64,000 nucleotides of DNA from Fodinicola acaciae (GTDB lineage Bacteria; Actinomycetota; Actinomycetes; Mycobacteriales; HKI-0501): the NCBI RefSeq assembly GCF_010993745.1, contig NZ_WOTN01000001.1, positions 65,235-129,234 on the forward strand. Reading direction: 5' to 3'. Below are positions 41,019-49,540 of this stretch, one piece after another. How positions within the stretch are numbered: the first letter of the stretch is position 1; every line of letters starts with the position of its first letter. The translations under genes were made by a program, and so were the position numbers. The notes below the pieces were generated by a model that ran no database searches, was not told the origin of the DNA, and saw only the letters and a list, made by a program, of their open reading frames with translations.

Positions 41019-41724
41019 CCGCACTTTGGCTCTGATCCGACACAACACCGGCCTGCTGCTGGCCCAGCCCGGCCCTGTCGTCGCGCGACTGCTGATGCCG
41101 GTCGCGATGATTGCCGCCCTGAAGCCAATCTACGAAGCCGCCGCCGGTCCCTCCGGCACTATTGGTGTGATCGCCGGGATCCTGGTGCTCGTGAGCCTGC
41201 TGACCACCGGCATTGTTGGCACGAACGTACTTTCCGAGCGGCTGTGGGGCACTTGGGATCGCCTGCGCGCGACCGCAAGGCCGTTCGAGATCATGATTGG
41301 CAAAACCACGCCCCTGCTGGCGGTTTTGGTGGTGCAGCAGGTGATCGTCCTGGCGTTTGGCTATGTCGCGTACGGCGTCGACTTTCGTTCTGTCGGCCTG
41401 CTGTCGGCTGTGGTCCTGGTGTGGAGCTGCACCGTACTCAGCCTCGGCTTCGCTCTCGGTGCTCTGGTGAAGACATCTGGCGCACTGTCGGCCGTACAGG
41501 ACATCGGCTCTTTCTTTCTGTCCGCCTTTGGTGGTGCTCTCATCCCTCTCGCGCTGTTGCCTGCTTGGCTGCACGTACTCGCGCCACTTTCTCCCGCCTA
41601 CTGGGCTGTGTCGTCTCTGCGTGCCGCTCTCACCGGCGACGGTGCCACGACCGCTCTCGGCCTCTCAGTGCTGGCCCTCTGCACCACAGCCGCCGCCACC
41701 GTCACCTACCTCCGCCTCCGCTAG
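41008..41724 (+). CDS. ABC-2 type transporter permease
   Basis: A 238-residue permease with about six transmembrane helices: about 22-42, 52-72, 98-120, 130-152, 160-182 and 212-232. The family block NVLSERLWGTWDRLRATARP lies after helix 2. ATG 41008 is inside the end of the ATPase gene and has GGAGGC close upstream, so the two are coupled. Together they form a one-ATPase, one-permease exporter of the DrrAB kind. Confidence 0.9.
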   Translation: MRPNRTLALIRHNTGLLLAQPGPVVARLLMPVAMIAALKPIYEAAAGPSGTIGVIAGILVLVSLLTTGIVGTNVLSERLWGTWDRLRATARPFEIMIGKTTPLLAVLVVQQVIVLAFGYVAYGVDFRSVGLLSAVVLVWSCTVLSLGFALGALVKTSGALSAVQDIGSFFLSAFGGALIPLALLPAWLHVLAPLSPAYWAVSSLRAALTGDGATTALGLSVLALCTTAAATVTYLRLR

Positions 41725-41734
41725 CCCGCGGCTA

Positions 41735-41957
41735 GGCGTTGCCACGCATAGATCCAAACTTCGACGGCGTGTGTTGATCGCCATCCGTCGCGCGGTAGAT
41801 GGCAAGATCCTCTCGATCCGCTCCACGGCTTCGAAGAAGAGTTCTACGGTGCCGTCCTCGCGATTGCCGTACGTACGCATCGCAAATTGTGATGGCCGAC
41901 GCCATATCGCCAAAGGTGGAAGCTGCGGTCACTCGACCAGAACGTCTCGTTGCTCAT
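41735..41957 (-). pseudogene. Degraded small gene of unknown family
   Basis: A ribosome site GAGGAG precedes ATG 41955-41957, which opens a frame reading FWSSDRSFHLWRYGVGHHNL before a stop at 41844. In another frame the sense continues as RTYGNREDGTVELFFEAVER. The joined sequence reads like the start of a small actinobacterial protein whose frame was broken near 41870-41890. The segment is less GC-rich than its neighbours. I recall similar FWxSxRxFxLW small hypothetical proteins, but not firmly. The remainder of the 41725-42133 gap holds only the hairpins listed next. Confidence 0.45.
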
Positions 41958-42047
41958 CGGGCTCCTCTGAACGGAGGTCGACAACGTACTTGTTTGGTCG
42001 GCCGACGCAGGCCCGCGATGAGCTGCGGAAAAACCCGCAGACGCGCT

Positions 42048-42087
42048 CGGGCCCCGGTCGCATTGGGGGGAACGCGACCGGGGCCCG
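42048..42087 (-). terminator. Strong hairpin 3' of the first thioester surface protein
   Basis: Perfect 14-bp arms CGGGCCCCGGTCGC (42048-42061) and GCGACCGGGGCCCG (42074-42087) enclose a G-rich loop. It lies about 45 bp past the stop of the leftward gene. It forms a pair with the smaller hairpin at 42096. Confidence 0.8.
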
Positions 42088-42095
42088 GTTGTGCA

Positions 42096-42117
42096 CTCCC
42101 GGTGGGGGGTCCGGGAG
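42096..42117 (-). terminator. Second hairpin of the double 3' structure
   Basis: Arms CTCCCGG (42096-42102) and CCGGGAG (42111-42117) enclose TGGGGGGT. It lies between the gene stop (42134) and the larger hairpin. The same small-then-large arrangement follows the paralogous gene at 43546. Confidence 0.7.
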
Positions 42118-42133
42118 CGTGCGGGGGATCTAA

Positions 42134-43240
42134 CTACGCACGGCGCTTACGAGCGACCAGGAACAGGCCGCCACCGATGAGCAGCAGAACCGCGCCGACA
42201 CCGGCGAACAGAGCGACGTTCGTACCGGTGACCGGCAGGCTGCCACCGGCCGGCGAGGTCGACGGAGCCGGGGTGCTCGGAGCCGGGGTGCTCGCGCTCG
42301 GCGACTCCGACGGCTGCGTACCCTTCTTCCAGCTGGCCTCGACCGACTTCTCCGCCTTGGCCTTGGTCGTCGTGGCGACGATCAGGGTCTGCGTCTTGAC
42401 CTTCGTGCCGCGGAACAGGCGGCCGGTCTGGATGTCGGCCTCCTTCAGCGCACCGGTGATGGTGGCCGTGCCGGCGTCAGCGTTGGCCGGGACCTTCAGG
42501 TAGACCTTGCCACCGTTGGCGGCCGACTTGACGACCTTGCCGTTCTTGTCGACAAGGGTGACACCCTTGGTCTTGGAGTCGACGGTCAGCGGCACCGAGG
42601 ACTCACTGGTCTTCACGGTGAACGGACCGATCTTGTCGCCCGACTCGCCGGTCGCCTTGTCCGGGGTGATCTGCAGCGACGGCGCCGGCTGCACCTTGAT
42701 GCCGGTGTTCTTCGCGCCGGTCAGGTAGTCGTACAGCTTCACCACGTTGGGCTTGTTCTTCTTCGCATCGAGCTCGACACCATTGCTGAAGTGCCAGATG
42801 GCGGCCTGCGTGCCGGCGATCGCCTCAGAGGTCTTCAGGCTGTCGATGCCGGCAGCCTTGGCCAGAGCGGCGAGATCGCTGACATGCGGGTAGGAGTTCT
42901 GCAGGATCCAGTTGACCTTTTCCGGCTGCGTTTTGAACTTGTTGTCCTCGGGATAGGTCGACCAGTCGTCCTCGACCATCGGCGCACCGGACTGAGTGTG
43001 CGTCTTCTGGTCGATGCAGTAGGTGTTGAGGACCTCACCCTTGTCCAGCTTGATCTGGAGCAGCGCGGTGTAGGCCTTGTCGCCACCGTTGAGGTAGACG
43101 TTTCCGCCCGACGTGCCCGATCCGAGGAACTTGCCGGTCACGCCTTCGTCGGCCTGGACCGGATTGGCTGCGAAGCCGATCATGAACACTGCCAGCAATG
43201 CGGCGGTTACGCCGAGAATTCTTCGAGAAACACTTCGCAT
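42134..43240 (-). CDS. LPXTG surface protein with thioester (TQXA/TED) domain, paralogue 1
   Basis: A 368-residue cell-wall protein. The signal peptide ends NPVQA at residue 30. The thioester domain (about 35-185) has Cys75 in NTYCIDQ and Gln145 in AGTQAAIWHFSNG, the pair that forms an internal Cys-Gln thioester for covalent attachment to host or surface molecules (established for the family). A beta-sandwich region (about 190-300) and a Ser/Pro/Thr-rich stalk follow. The sorting signal is LPVTG (335-339) with a hydrophobic helix and an ARKRRA tail. No sortase gene is in the window. Its promoter, leader and 3' hairpins mirror those of the gene at 43546. Size is small for a TED protein. Confidence 0.9.
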   Translation of the reverse strand: MRSVSRRILGVTAALLAVFMIGFAANPVQADEGVTGKFLGSGTSGGNVYLNGGDKAYTALLQIKLDKGEVLNTYCIDQKTHTQSGAPMVEDDWSTYPEDNKFKTQPEKVNWILQNSYPHVSDLAALAKAAGIDSLKTSEAIAGTQAAIWHFSNGVELDAKKNKPNVVKLYDYLTGAKNTGIKVQPAPSLQITPDKATGESGDKIGPFTVKTSESSVPLTVDSKTKGVTLVDKNGKVVKSAANGGKVYLKVPANADAGTATITGALKEADIQTGRLFRGTKVKTQTLIVATTTKAKAEKSVEASWKKGTQPSESPSASTPAPSTPAPSTSPAGGSLPVTGTNVALFAGVGAVLLLIGGGLFLVARKRRA

Positions 43241-43331
43241 AGACCGGGTCTCCTCGCCGTTGAGAGCCTTCGAAGGGAGCCAGAGATCAGACCCTGGCGC
43301 AATAGATATACACGGTCGCTGGCGTGGTGTT
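43241..43331 (-). promoter_or_regulatory. Promoter box and leader hairpin of paralogue 1
   Basis: Read leftward: AAC (43329-43331 complement), 14 bases, CGT (43312-43314 complement), then GTGTATAT, a stem GCCAG/CTGGC at 43279-43298, and CTCTCAACGGCGAGGAG carrying the ribosome site. The same elements in the same order precede the paralogue at 44733. The AAC-N14-CGT pair resembles an ECF-sigma promoter, although spacing in known ones is often slightly longer. Sigma identity is inferred. Confidence 0.6.
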
Positions 43332-43465
43332 ACGCGGAACCTACTAATTAGTTCCCCACCAGCGGAAATACTTTCGCGTACGGCTTATGTCTGATTCGCA
43401 CGAAAAAGTAGTGTTCGCGGATAAATGCCATGGTATTTGTTTTGCTCATCAATATCGCAAAAACC

Positions 43466-43506
43466 GCCGGGCCCCGGCCGCGTACGGGACGCGGCCGGGG
43501 CCCGGC
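43466..43506 (-). terminator. Very strong hairpin 3' of the second thioester surface protein
   Basis: Perfect 18-bp arms GCCGGGCCCCGGCCGCGT (43466-43483) and the exact complement at 43489-43506 enclose ACGGG. The gene stop is 40 bp upstream in transcription order. With the hairpin at 43514 it forms the double 3' structure seen also at 42048-42117. Confidence 0.85.
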
Positions 43507-43513
43507 GAGGTGT

Positions 43514-43536
43514 CTACCCAGTGGGGTTTCGGGTAG
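43514..43536 (-). terminator. Small hairpin of the paralogue 2 double structure
   Basis: CTACCC (43514-43519) pairs with GGGTAG (43531-43536) around AGTGGGGTTTC. It sits between the gene stop at 43546 and the larger hairpin, as in paralogue 1. Confidence 0.65.
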
Positions 43537-43545
43537 GCGTGGTGA

Positions 43546-44733
43546 TTACGCCGAGCGGCGCTTACGGGCGAAGAAGAACAGCCCGCCACCCAGGAGCAGC
43601 AGAACGGCACCGACACCGGCGAACAGCGCGACGTTGGAACCGGTGATCGGCAGGCTGCCGCCGGCGCTGGCGTTGCTGGTGCTCGGAGTCGGCTTGTCGC
43701 CGTTTCCGCCATTGCCGCCGTTGGACGCGGAGGCGGTCGGGTTGTCGCCGCCGTGGTCCTTGTCCTTGTCCCAGCTGATGCCGACGGTGACCACGGTCGG
43801 CGTGGTGCTGTCGCCGGCGACGATCTGCGACTGCGTGCCGGGACCGCCGGTGAACAGCCGGCCGGCGTTGACGCCGAGGTTGACGGTGGCGAAGATGTTG
43901 GCCTTGCCGGCCTTCAGCGTGGCCTTGACCTTCACCCACACCTTGGTGTCGTTGGCGACCTTCTCAATGGTGTTGCCGCGCGCGTCGACCAGCTGCAGGC
44001 CGCTGAGGCCCTCCAGCTTCAGGATGGCCAGCTTGGCCGTGGTCTTGACCAGGAACGGACCGATCAGGCCGCCGGCGTGACCGTGGGTCGCACCGAGCGG
44101 GATCAGGGTCAGCGAACCGAGCGGCTCGGTCAGCTTGCTCACCAGCGCGTTGGCGTCGGCGCCCTTGATCAGGTACTGGTACAGCGTCAGTACGAGCGCG
44201 TTGTTGTCGCCGTCCGGCACGATTCCGTTGGTGTAGTGCCAGATCGCCAGCTGCGTGGCCGCGATCGCGACCTGTTCGCTGATCAGCTTGACGTTCAGCA
44301 GCTTGGAGATGGTGCCGAGGCTGCCGACGTTGGGGTAGGAGTGCTGGATGATCCAGCTGACCTTGATCAGGTTCTGCTCGATGGCGACGCTACCCACCGG
44401 AGCCGGATAGTTTTTCCAGCTGTTCTCGACAAACGACACGTCCGCCTTGACGGCGACCGAGTAGTCGGCGCAGTAGGTCCTGATCCGGTCCGTCGACTTG
44501 GTGGCCTTGGCCGGCTTCAGGGAGTGCAGCCCGGTCGCGACCTTCTTTCCCTTGATGAGTACGTCGAGACCCTTGGTGGTCTCGGCCGTGATCATCTTGG
44601 CCGCCGTGCCGATGCCGTTCACCGTGCTGGTGTCGGCCTGCGCCGGAGCGGCGCCCATGCCGACCGCCACGATGGCGGCCGTCGCTGTCACCGCCAGCGT
44701 TTTTGTGAGTAGTTGCCGTAGGGCTTTGTGCAT
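43546..44733 (-). CDS. LPXTG surface protein with thioester (TQXA/TED) domain, paralogue 2
   Basis: A 395-residue wall-anchored protein. The signal peptide ends APAQA at residue 33. The thioester domain (about 45-195) has Cys88 in IRTYCADYS and Gln161 in AATQLAIWHYTNG. A beta domain (about 200-325) and a Gly/Asn/Ser-rich stalk precede LPITG (361-365), a hydrophobic helix and ARKRRSA. It is homologous to the protein at 42134 over the thioester and sorting regions but diverged in the stalk. ATG 44731-44733 is set by GAGGAG in a leader shared with paralogue 1. Both genes point left, separated by 305 bp of hairpins and promoter. Attachment target is unknown. Confidence 0.9.
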   Translation of the reverse strand: MHKALRQLLTKTLAVTATAAIVAVGMGAAPAQADTSTVNGIGTAAKMITAETTKGLDVLIKGKKVATGLHSLKPAKATKSTDRIRTYCADYSVAVKADVSFVENSWKNYPAPVGSVAIEQNLIKVSWIIQHSYPNVGSLGTISKLLNVKLISEQVAIAATQLAIWHYTNGIVPDGDNNALVLTLYQYLIKGADANALVSKLTEPLGSLTLIPLGATHGHAGGLIGPFLVKTTAKLAILKLEGLSGLQLVDARGNTIEKVANDTKVWVKVKATLKAGKANIFATVNLGVNAGRLFTGGPGTQSQIVAGDSTTPTVVTVGISWDKDKDHGGDNPTASASNGGNGGNGDKPTPSTSNASAGGSLPITGSNVALFAGVGAVLLLLGGGLFFFARKRRSA

Positions 44734-44827
44734 CTGGCCAGATCTCCTCGCCGTTGAGAGGCCGGTGGAATGGGACGCCAGCAAGATCGCTGGCACGGTA
44801 TGTATACACGCTCCGTGCCGGCGTGTT
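44734..44827 (-). promoter_or_regulatory. Promoter box and leader hairpin of paralogue 2
   Basis: Leftward: AAC (44825-44827 complement), 14 bases, CGT (44808-44810 complement), GTGTATAC, stem GCCAGC/GCTGGC at 44777-44794, then CTCTCAACGGCGAGGAG. Spacing of the two boxes is identical to paralogue 1 (19 bp between outer positions). The conserved hairpin with differing loop bases argues that structure is selected. Confidence 0.6.
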
Positions 44828-44859
44828 GCAGCGACACCCCGCAAAACCCTTTGACCAGG

Positions 44860-44877
44860 GGAAAAGTCGTCTTTTCC
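44860..44877. terminator. Short hairpin between treY end and surface-protein promoter
   Basis: GGAAAAG (44860-44866) and CTTTTCC (44871-44877) pair around TCGT. It lies about 80 bp past the treY stop in the direction of treY transcription, so it is a candidate treY terminator. It is A/T-rich and weak by high-GC standards. Confidence 0.45.
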
Positions 44878-44954
44878 GATGTGGCCGAAAGGTTGCCCGG
44901 GCTGGATGGCCGGATGTGGACACCGAGTTTTGGTGTCTCTTGGTAGTTGTACGG

Positions 44955-47270
44955 TCAGCGGCGAGTGAGCAACGCGACCGGCAGTCGCGCCAGAAGGTGA
45001 GACATCGTTACGGTTCCCCGAAAAACCGTGCCTGTTAAGGCATCGGTCCAGGTCTGGCCGGGTAGCACCAGCTCGGTGTCGCGCCAGCCGCCGGCGCGGC
45101 GCAGGCCGGCCGGCAGTCGGGTGGCGACCGCGATCGCGGCCGGCGAGCCGAAGGAATCCAAGCGGCAGAAGGAAAGTGCGTGACCGGCGGCCGGGCCGTA
45201 CGCGGTCAGCGGCAGATAGCCGCCGCCGACGAAGACGTGCGCCAGCTCCTTGCGTACGCGCAGCGCGCGCGAAATGAGCCAAAGTTTGGCCGCGCCACTG
45301 GCATCCACGGCAGGCGCCTGCACCAGCCGGGAAAGCATTTCCCGGCGCAGGGCGAAATCTACCGGCCGGCGGTTGTCCGGATCGACGAGTGAGTCATCCC
45401 ATAATTCGCAGCCCGCATAGGTGTCGGGTACGCCGGGACCGGCCAGCTGCAGGAGCGTCGCGCCGAGTGAGTTCGACCAGCCGTCCGGCGCGATTTTCGC
45501 AGCTAGGGTGCCGATCTGCGCACCGATCTGTCCATTGAGGACAGTGTCCAGCCAGCCGTGCATCCGCTGCTCGAAGTCGGTGTCGACGGCGTTCCAGCTG
45601 GTGGCGACCTCCGCCTCGCGCGCCGCTTTTTCAGCGTACGCATGCAAACGCGCGGCATTGAATTTGTCATCCGGATGCCAAACGCCGACCAGGGTTTGCA
45701 GCAGCAGATAGCCGATGCTCGGCTCCGGCGGCGGCAGCTGTGCGATCCAGTCGTCGACCGCCTGGCCCCAGACGTCGGGGATTTCCGCCAGCACCGCGAT
45801 CCTGGTCCGTACGTCCACCGATCGCTTGGTGTCGTGTGTGGACAGTGTGGTCATGCCGGCCGGCCAACTGACGGCCTGCTCGGCCACCCGAAGGTGAAAC
45901 TCGCCCGGTGACACGGAGAACCGGCGAGGGTCACCGCCGACCTCGTTGAGCGAGGACAGTCTGGCCGTACGGTAGAAAAGCAGGTCCTCGACGGACTTCG
46001 CGGTGATGGCGCCGGTGGTCTGGTGAAACCTGGCCGCGACCTCCCCTCCGGCGGCGAGTGCCGCGCCGACGGCCGAAAACTCCGGCTCGAGCCGCGGTGC
46101 GCGGCGCACCGCCTCGGCCAGTGAAGCCGCGAGAATAGCGGACGTCGACGGATAGTCGGCGCGATACACCGGCAGACACGCGGAAAGTTGCGCCAAAGCC
46201 TCGATGACGGCGTCCAGGCCGCCCGGAGTTTCCGGGATAAGTCGGGCAATTCGCCGCAATTCCGGTCGTAGGCCGTTGGTCGCGGTGCGCAGCTTCAGCT
46301 CGTGCTCCGCGAGGTCCAGGCTGGCCCGGTCGCCGGCGTCACCGGTCACCCGTCCGGCCACTGTGGACAGTGCGGATTCACCGGCCGGATCGACGAAAAC
46401 GCCGTCGATGAGCCGCATCCGGTCATAGCCGGTGGTGCCGGCGACCGGCAGCTCCGGGTCGAGCTGTTCGTCGGCGGCCAGGATTTTCTCCGCGACGATC
46501 CAGGCGGCTGGCAGCTGCTCGGCGAGCCTGCGCAGGTACGCTGCCGGCGCGGCCATGCCGTCGGGGTGGTCGACGCGCAGGCCGTCGATCTGGCCGCGCG
46601 CGACCCGCGGCACGATCTGTTGGTGACAGGCCTGGAAAACCTCGGGATCCTCCTGGCGTACGCCGGCCAGCGTGTTCACCATGAAGAACCGGCGATAGCC
46701 GACCCGGCCGGCGTTCCACGGCACCAGCTCGTAATGCTGCCGGCCGTGCACCTCGACCGGCGTGCCGTCGGCCGTGTCGTCAGCGATCGGCAACCGGTGG
46801 TCGCCATAGACCAGCTCGTCGTCCTCGACGCGCAGCTTCTCCAACTCGCCGGGGTCGGCACCGAGGATCGGCAACGCGATCCGCGGCTGCGTCCAGTCGA
46901 TGTCGAAATAATGCGCGTACGCCGACCGGCGGCCGTTTTTCAGTACGTCCCACCACCACGGGTTCTGTTTCGGGATCTCCACCCCCATGTGGTTGGGGAC
47001 GATGTCGACGATGACGCCGAGGCCGGCCGCGTGCAACCGCTCGACCAACGCGTCGAAGCCGTCGGGTCCACCGAGGTCGGCGGAAATCCGCGTCGGGTCG
47101 ACAACGTCATAGCCGTGCGCCGAGCCGGCGGTCGCCTGCAGGATCGGCGAGGCGTAGAGATGCGTGACGCCGAGGCCGGCGAGATAGTCCACCAGCTCGG
47201 CGGCCGCGGCGAAATCCAGCTCACGCCGCAGCTGCAGCCGGTAGGTGGACAGTACGGGCCTCGTCGTCAC
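44955..47270 (-). CDS. treY: Malto-oligosyltrehalose synthase
   Basis: A 771-residue GH13 enzyme that converts the reducing end of maltodextrin to a trehalosyl group. N-terminal STYRLQLRRELDF and HLYASPILQATAGSAHGYD are family hallmarks. Catalytic blocks are VDIVPNHMGVE, GLRVDHPDGMA (nucleophile Asp), WIVAEKILAADE (acid Glu) and TLSTHDTKRSVDVR. GTG 47268-47270 is chosen since GGAGAAG precedes it closely and the protein then begins near the family start; ATG 47321 is the longer option. It follows treX by 111 bp. treZ, normally the third gene, is displaced. Confidence 0.94.
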   Translation of the reverse strand: MTTRPVLSTYRLQLRRELDFAAAAELVDYLAGLGVTHLYASPILQATAGSAHGYDVVDPTRISADLGGPDGFDALVERLHAAGLGVIVDIVPNHMGVEIPKQNPWWWDVLKNGRRSAYAHYFDIDWTQPRIALPILGADPGELEKLRVEDDELVYGDHRLPIADDTADGTPVEVHGRQHYELVPWNAGRVGYRRFFMVNTLAGVRQEDPEVFQACHQQIVPRVARGQIDGLRVDHPDGMAAPAAYLRRLAEQLPAAWIVAEKILAADEQLDPELPVAGTTGYDRMRLIDGVFVDPAGESALSTVAGRVTGDAGDRASLDLAEHELKLRTATNGLRPELRRIARLIPETPGGLDAVIEALAQLSACLPVYRADYPSTSAILAASLAEAVRRAPRLEPEFSAVGAALAAGGEVAARFHQTTGAITAKSVEDLLFYRTARLSSLNEVGGDPRRFSVSPGEFHLRVAEQAVSWPAGMTTLSTHDTKRSVDVRTRIAVLAEIPDVWGQAVDDWIAQLPPPEPSIGYLLLQTLVGVWHPDDKFNAARLHAYAEKAAREAEVATSWNAVDTDFEQRMHGWLDTVLNGQIGAQIGTLAAKIAPDGWSNSLGATLLQLAGPGVPDTYAGCELWDDSLVDPDNRRPVDFALRREMLSRLVQAPAVDASGAAKLWLISRALRVRKELAHVFVGGGYLPLTAYGPAAGHALSFCRLDSFGSPAAIAVATRLPAGLRRAGGWRDTELVLPGQTWTDALTGTVFRGTVTMSHLLARLPVALLTRR

Positions 47271-47381
47271 AAGCTTCTCCCTGGTCGTCGCGGTGTCGAT
47301 GTCGCCCAGTTGGCCTATCACATGCCCGATTTACCCTGATATCGACCGGCCAACCCAGCAGACGTCAATGCGACGACGGAG

Positions 47382-49514
47382 CTATTCGGTCTTGCGCAGC
47401 AGGAGCAGCGACCGCGCCGGTACGGTCACGGCTTTGCCCGCCACCACGGTCAAGGCGTCGCCGTTGTCGTCGACGCCGGCACCGGTCGGCGCGGCGGTGT
47501 CGAGCTCGACCGTCCACTGCTTGGCATAGTCGCCGTCCGGCGTGGTGAAGTCGAGATCCTCGTCGTGTCCGTTCAGGCACAGCAAAAACGAGTCGTCGAC
47601 GACCTGCTGCCCGCGCTGGTCACGCTCGGCGATGCCGTTGCCGTTCAGGAAAACCGCGAGCGACCGCCCGAAGCCGGAGTCCCAGTCGTCGATGGTCATC
47701 TCGGTGCCGGACGGGGTGAACCAGCCGATGTCGTCGAGCTGTCCGCCGGAACGGACCGGCTTGCCGGCGAAGAACCGCCGGCGCCGGAAGACCGGATGCT
47801 CGCGGCGGATACGCGCGGCGCGCGCGGTGAACTCGACCAGGTCGGCGTTGGTCTCGGCCATGCTCCAGTCGACCCAGGCCAGCTCGTTGTCCTGGCAGTA
47901 CGCGTTGTTGTTGCCGTGCTGCGTACGACCCAGCTCGTCGCCGTGCGAGATCATCGGCACGCCTTGCGACAGCAGCAAGGTGGCGAGGAAGTTGCGCACC
48001 TGCCGGGCGCGCAGACCCACAACTTCGGGATCCGACGACGGCCCCTCGACGCCGCAGTTCCACGACCGGTTGTAGCTTTCCCCGTCGTTGTTGTGCTCGC
48101 CGTTAGCCTCGTTGTGTTTTTCGTTGTAGGACACGAGATCCGCGAGCGTGAAGCCATCGTGCGCGGTGACGAAGTTGATGCTCGCGAGTGGCCACCGGCC
48201 GTCGTCCTGATACAGGTCCGAGGAACCGGTGAGCCGGCTGGCCAGCTCGCCCAGCGTCGCCGGCTCGCCGCGCCAGAAATCCCGTACGGTGTCGCGGTAT
48301 TTGCCGTTCCACTCCGTCCACAGTGGAGGGAAGTTGCCGACCTGGTAGCCGCCCTGGCCGACGTCCCACGGCTCGGCGATCAGCTTCACCTGGCTGACCG
48401 TCGGATCCTGTTGGACAAGGTCGAAAAACGCCGACAGCTTGTCGACGTCGTGCAGCTCGCGCGCCAGCGCCGAGGCCAGGTCGAAGCGGAAGCCGTCGAC
48501 GTGCATCTCGGTGACCCAGTAGCGCAGCGAGTCCATGATCAGCTGCAGGGTGTGCGGATGCCGTACGTTCAAGGAGTTGCCGGTGCCGGTGTAATCCATG
48601 TAGTACGTCGGATTGTCGTCGGTCAGCCGGTAGTACGCGGCGTTGTCGATGCCGCGGAAGGCCAGCGTCGGCCCGAGGTGGTTGCCTTCGGCGGTGTGGT
48701 TGTAGACCACGTCGAGGATGACCTCGATGCCGGCCTCGTGCAGCGTCTTGACCATCGACTTGAACTCGGCCACGCAGCCACCGGGAGCGGTCGACGCGGC
48801 GTACGACGCGTCCGGTGCCAGGAAGCCGATCGAGTTGTAACCCCAGTAGTTGCGCAGGCCGCGCTCGGCCAGCGCGCGGTCCTGGACGAACTGGTGCACC
48901 GGCATCAGCTCGATCGCGGTCACGCCGAGCGACTTCAGGTGCTCGATGACGGCCGGATGCGCCAGCCCCGCGTACGTGCCGCGCTGCTCCGGCGGCACCG
49001 CCGGATGCCGGATCGTCATGCCGCGCACGTGCGCCTCGTAGATCACCGTCTCGTGGTAGGGCCGGTGCGGCTGCCGGTCGGCACCCCAGTCGAAGTACGG
49101 GTTGACGACGACGGAGGTCATCGTGTGGCCGAGCGAGTCCTTCTCGTTGCGCCGCTGCGGGTCGTTGAGGTCGTACGAGAACACCGCGTCGGAGTCGTCG
49201 ATGGTGCCGTCGAAGGCCTTGCCGTACGGGTCGAGCAGCAGCTTGGCGGGGTCGCAGCGCAGGCCGCGGCCGGGGTCGTACGGCCCGTGCACGCGATAGC
49301 CGTAGCGCTGGCCGGGCTGGATGTCGGGCATGTAGCCGTGCCAGACGTAGCCGTCGACCTCCTCCAGCTCATAGCGCGTCTCGCCACCGTCCGCGTCGAT
49401 CAGGCACAGCTCGACCTGCTCCGCGACCTCGGAGAAGAGCGCGAAGTTGGTGCCGGCGCCGTCGTAGGTGGCGCCAAGCGGGTAGGCAGCCCCGGGCCAC
49501 GGGACCCGGGTCAT
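47382..49514 (-). CDS. glgX/treX: Glycogen debranching enzyme (TreX/GlgX)
   Basis: A 710-residue isoamylase-type GH13 enzyme that cleaves alpha-1,6 branches and feeds linear chains to TreY. An N-terminal beta domain (about 1-150) starts PWPGAAYPLGATYDGAGTNF. Catalytic blocks are VILDVVYNHTAEGNHLG, VDGFRFDLASAL (nucleophile Asp), KLIAEPWDVGQGGYQ (acid Glu) and VTAHDGFTLADLVSYNEK. HGDELGRTQHGNNNAYCQD is the typical loop. ATG 49512-49514 fits family length; GTG 49529 is possible. It heads a leftward treX-treY operon next to a transporter pseudogene. Confidence 0.94.
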   Translation of the reverse strand: MTRVPWPGAAYPLGATYDGAGTNFALFSEVAEQVELCLIDADGGETRYELEEVDGYVWHGYMPDIQPGQRYGYRVHGPYDPGRGLRCDPAKLLLDPYGKAFDGTIDDSDAVFSYDLNDPQRRNEKDSLGHTMTSVVVNPYFDWGADRQPHRPYHETVIYEAHVRGMTIRHPAVPPEQRGTYAGLAHPAVIEHLKSLGVTAIELMPVHQFVQDRALAERGLRNYWGYNSIGFLAPDASYAASTAPGGCVAEFKSMVKTLHEAGIEVILDVVYNHTAEGNHLGPTLAFRGIDNAAYYRLTDDNPTYYMDYTGTGNSLNVRHPHTLQLIMDSLRYWVTEMHVDGFRFDLASALARELHDVDKLSAFFDLVQQDPTVSQVKLIAEPWDVGQGGYQVGNFPPLWTEWNGKYRDTVRDFWRGEPATLGELASRLTGSSDLYQDDGRWPLASINFVTAHDGFTLADLVSYNEKHNEANGEHNNDGESYNRSWNCGVEGPSSDPEVVGLRARQVRNFLATLLLSQGVPMISHGDELGRTQHGNNNAYCQDNELAWVDWSMAETNADLVEFTARAARIRREHPVFRRRRFFAGKPVRSGGQLDDIGWFTPSGTEMTIDDWDSGFGRSLAVFLNGNGIAERDQRGQQVVDDSFLLCLNGHDEDLDFTTPDGDYAKQWTVELDTAAPTGAGVDDNGDALTVVAGKAVTVPARSLLLLRKTE

Positions 49515-49540
49515 GCTCGGCTGTGTCACGTCGAAGGACT

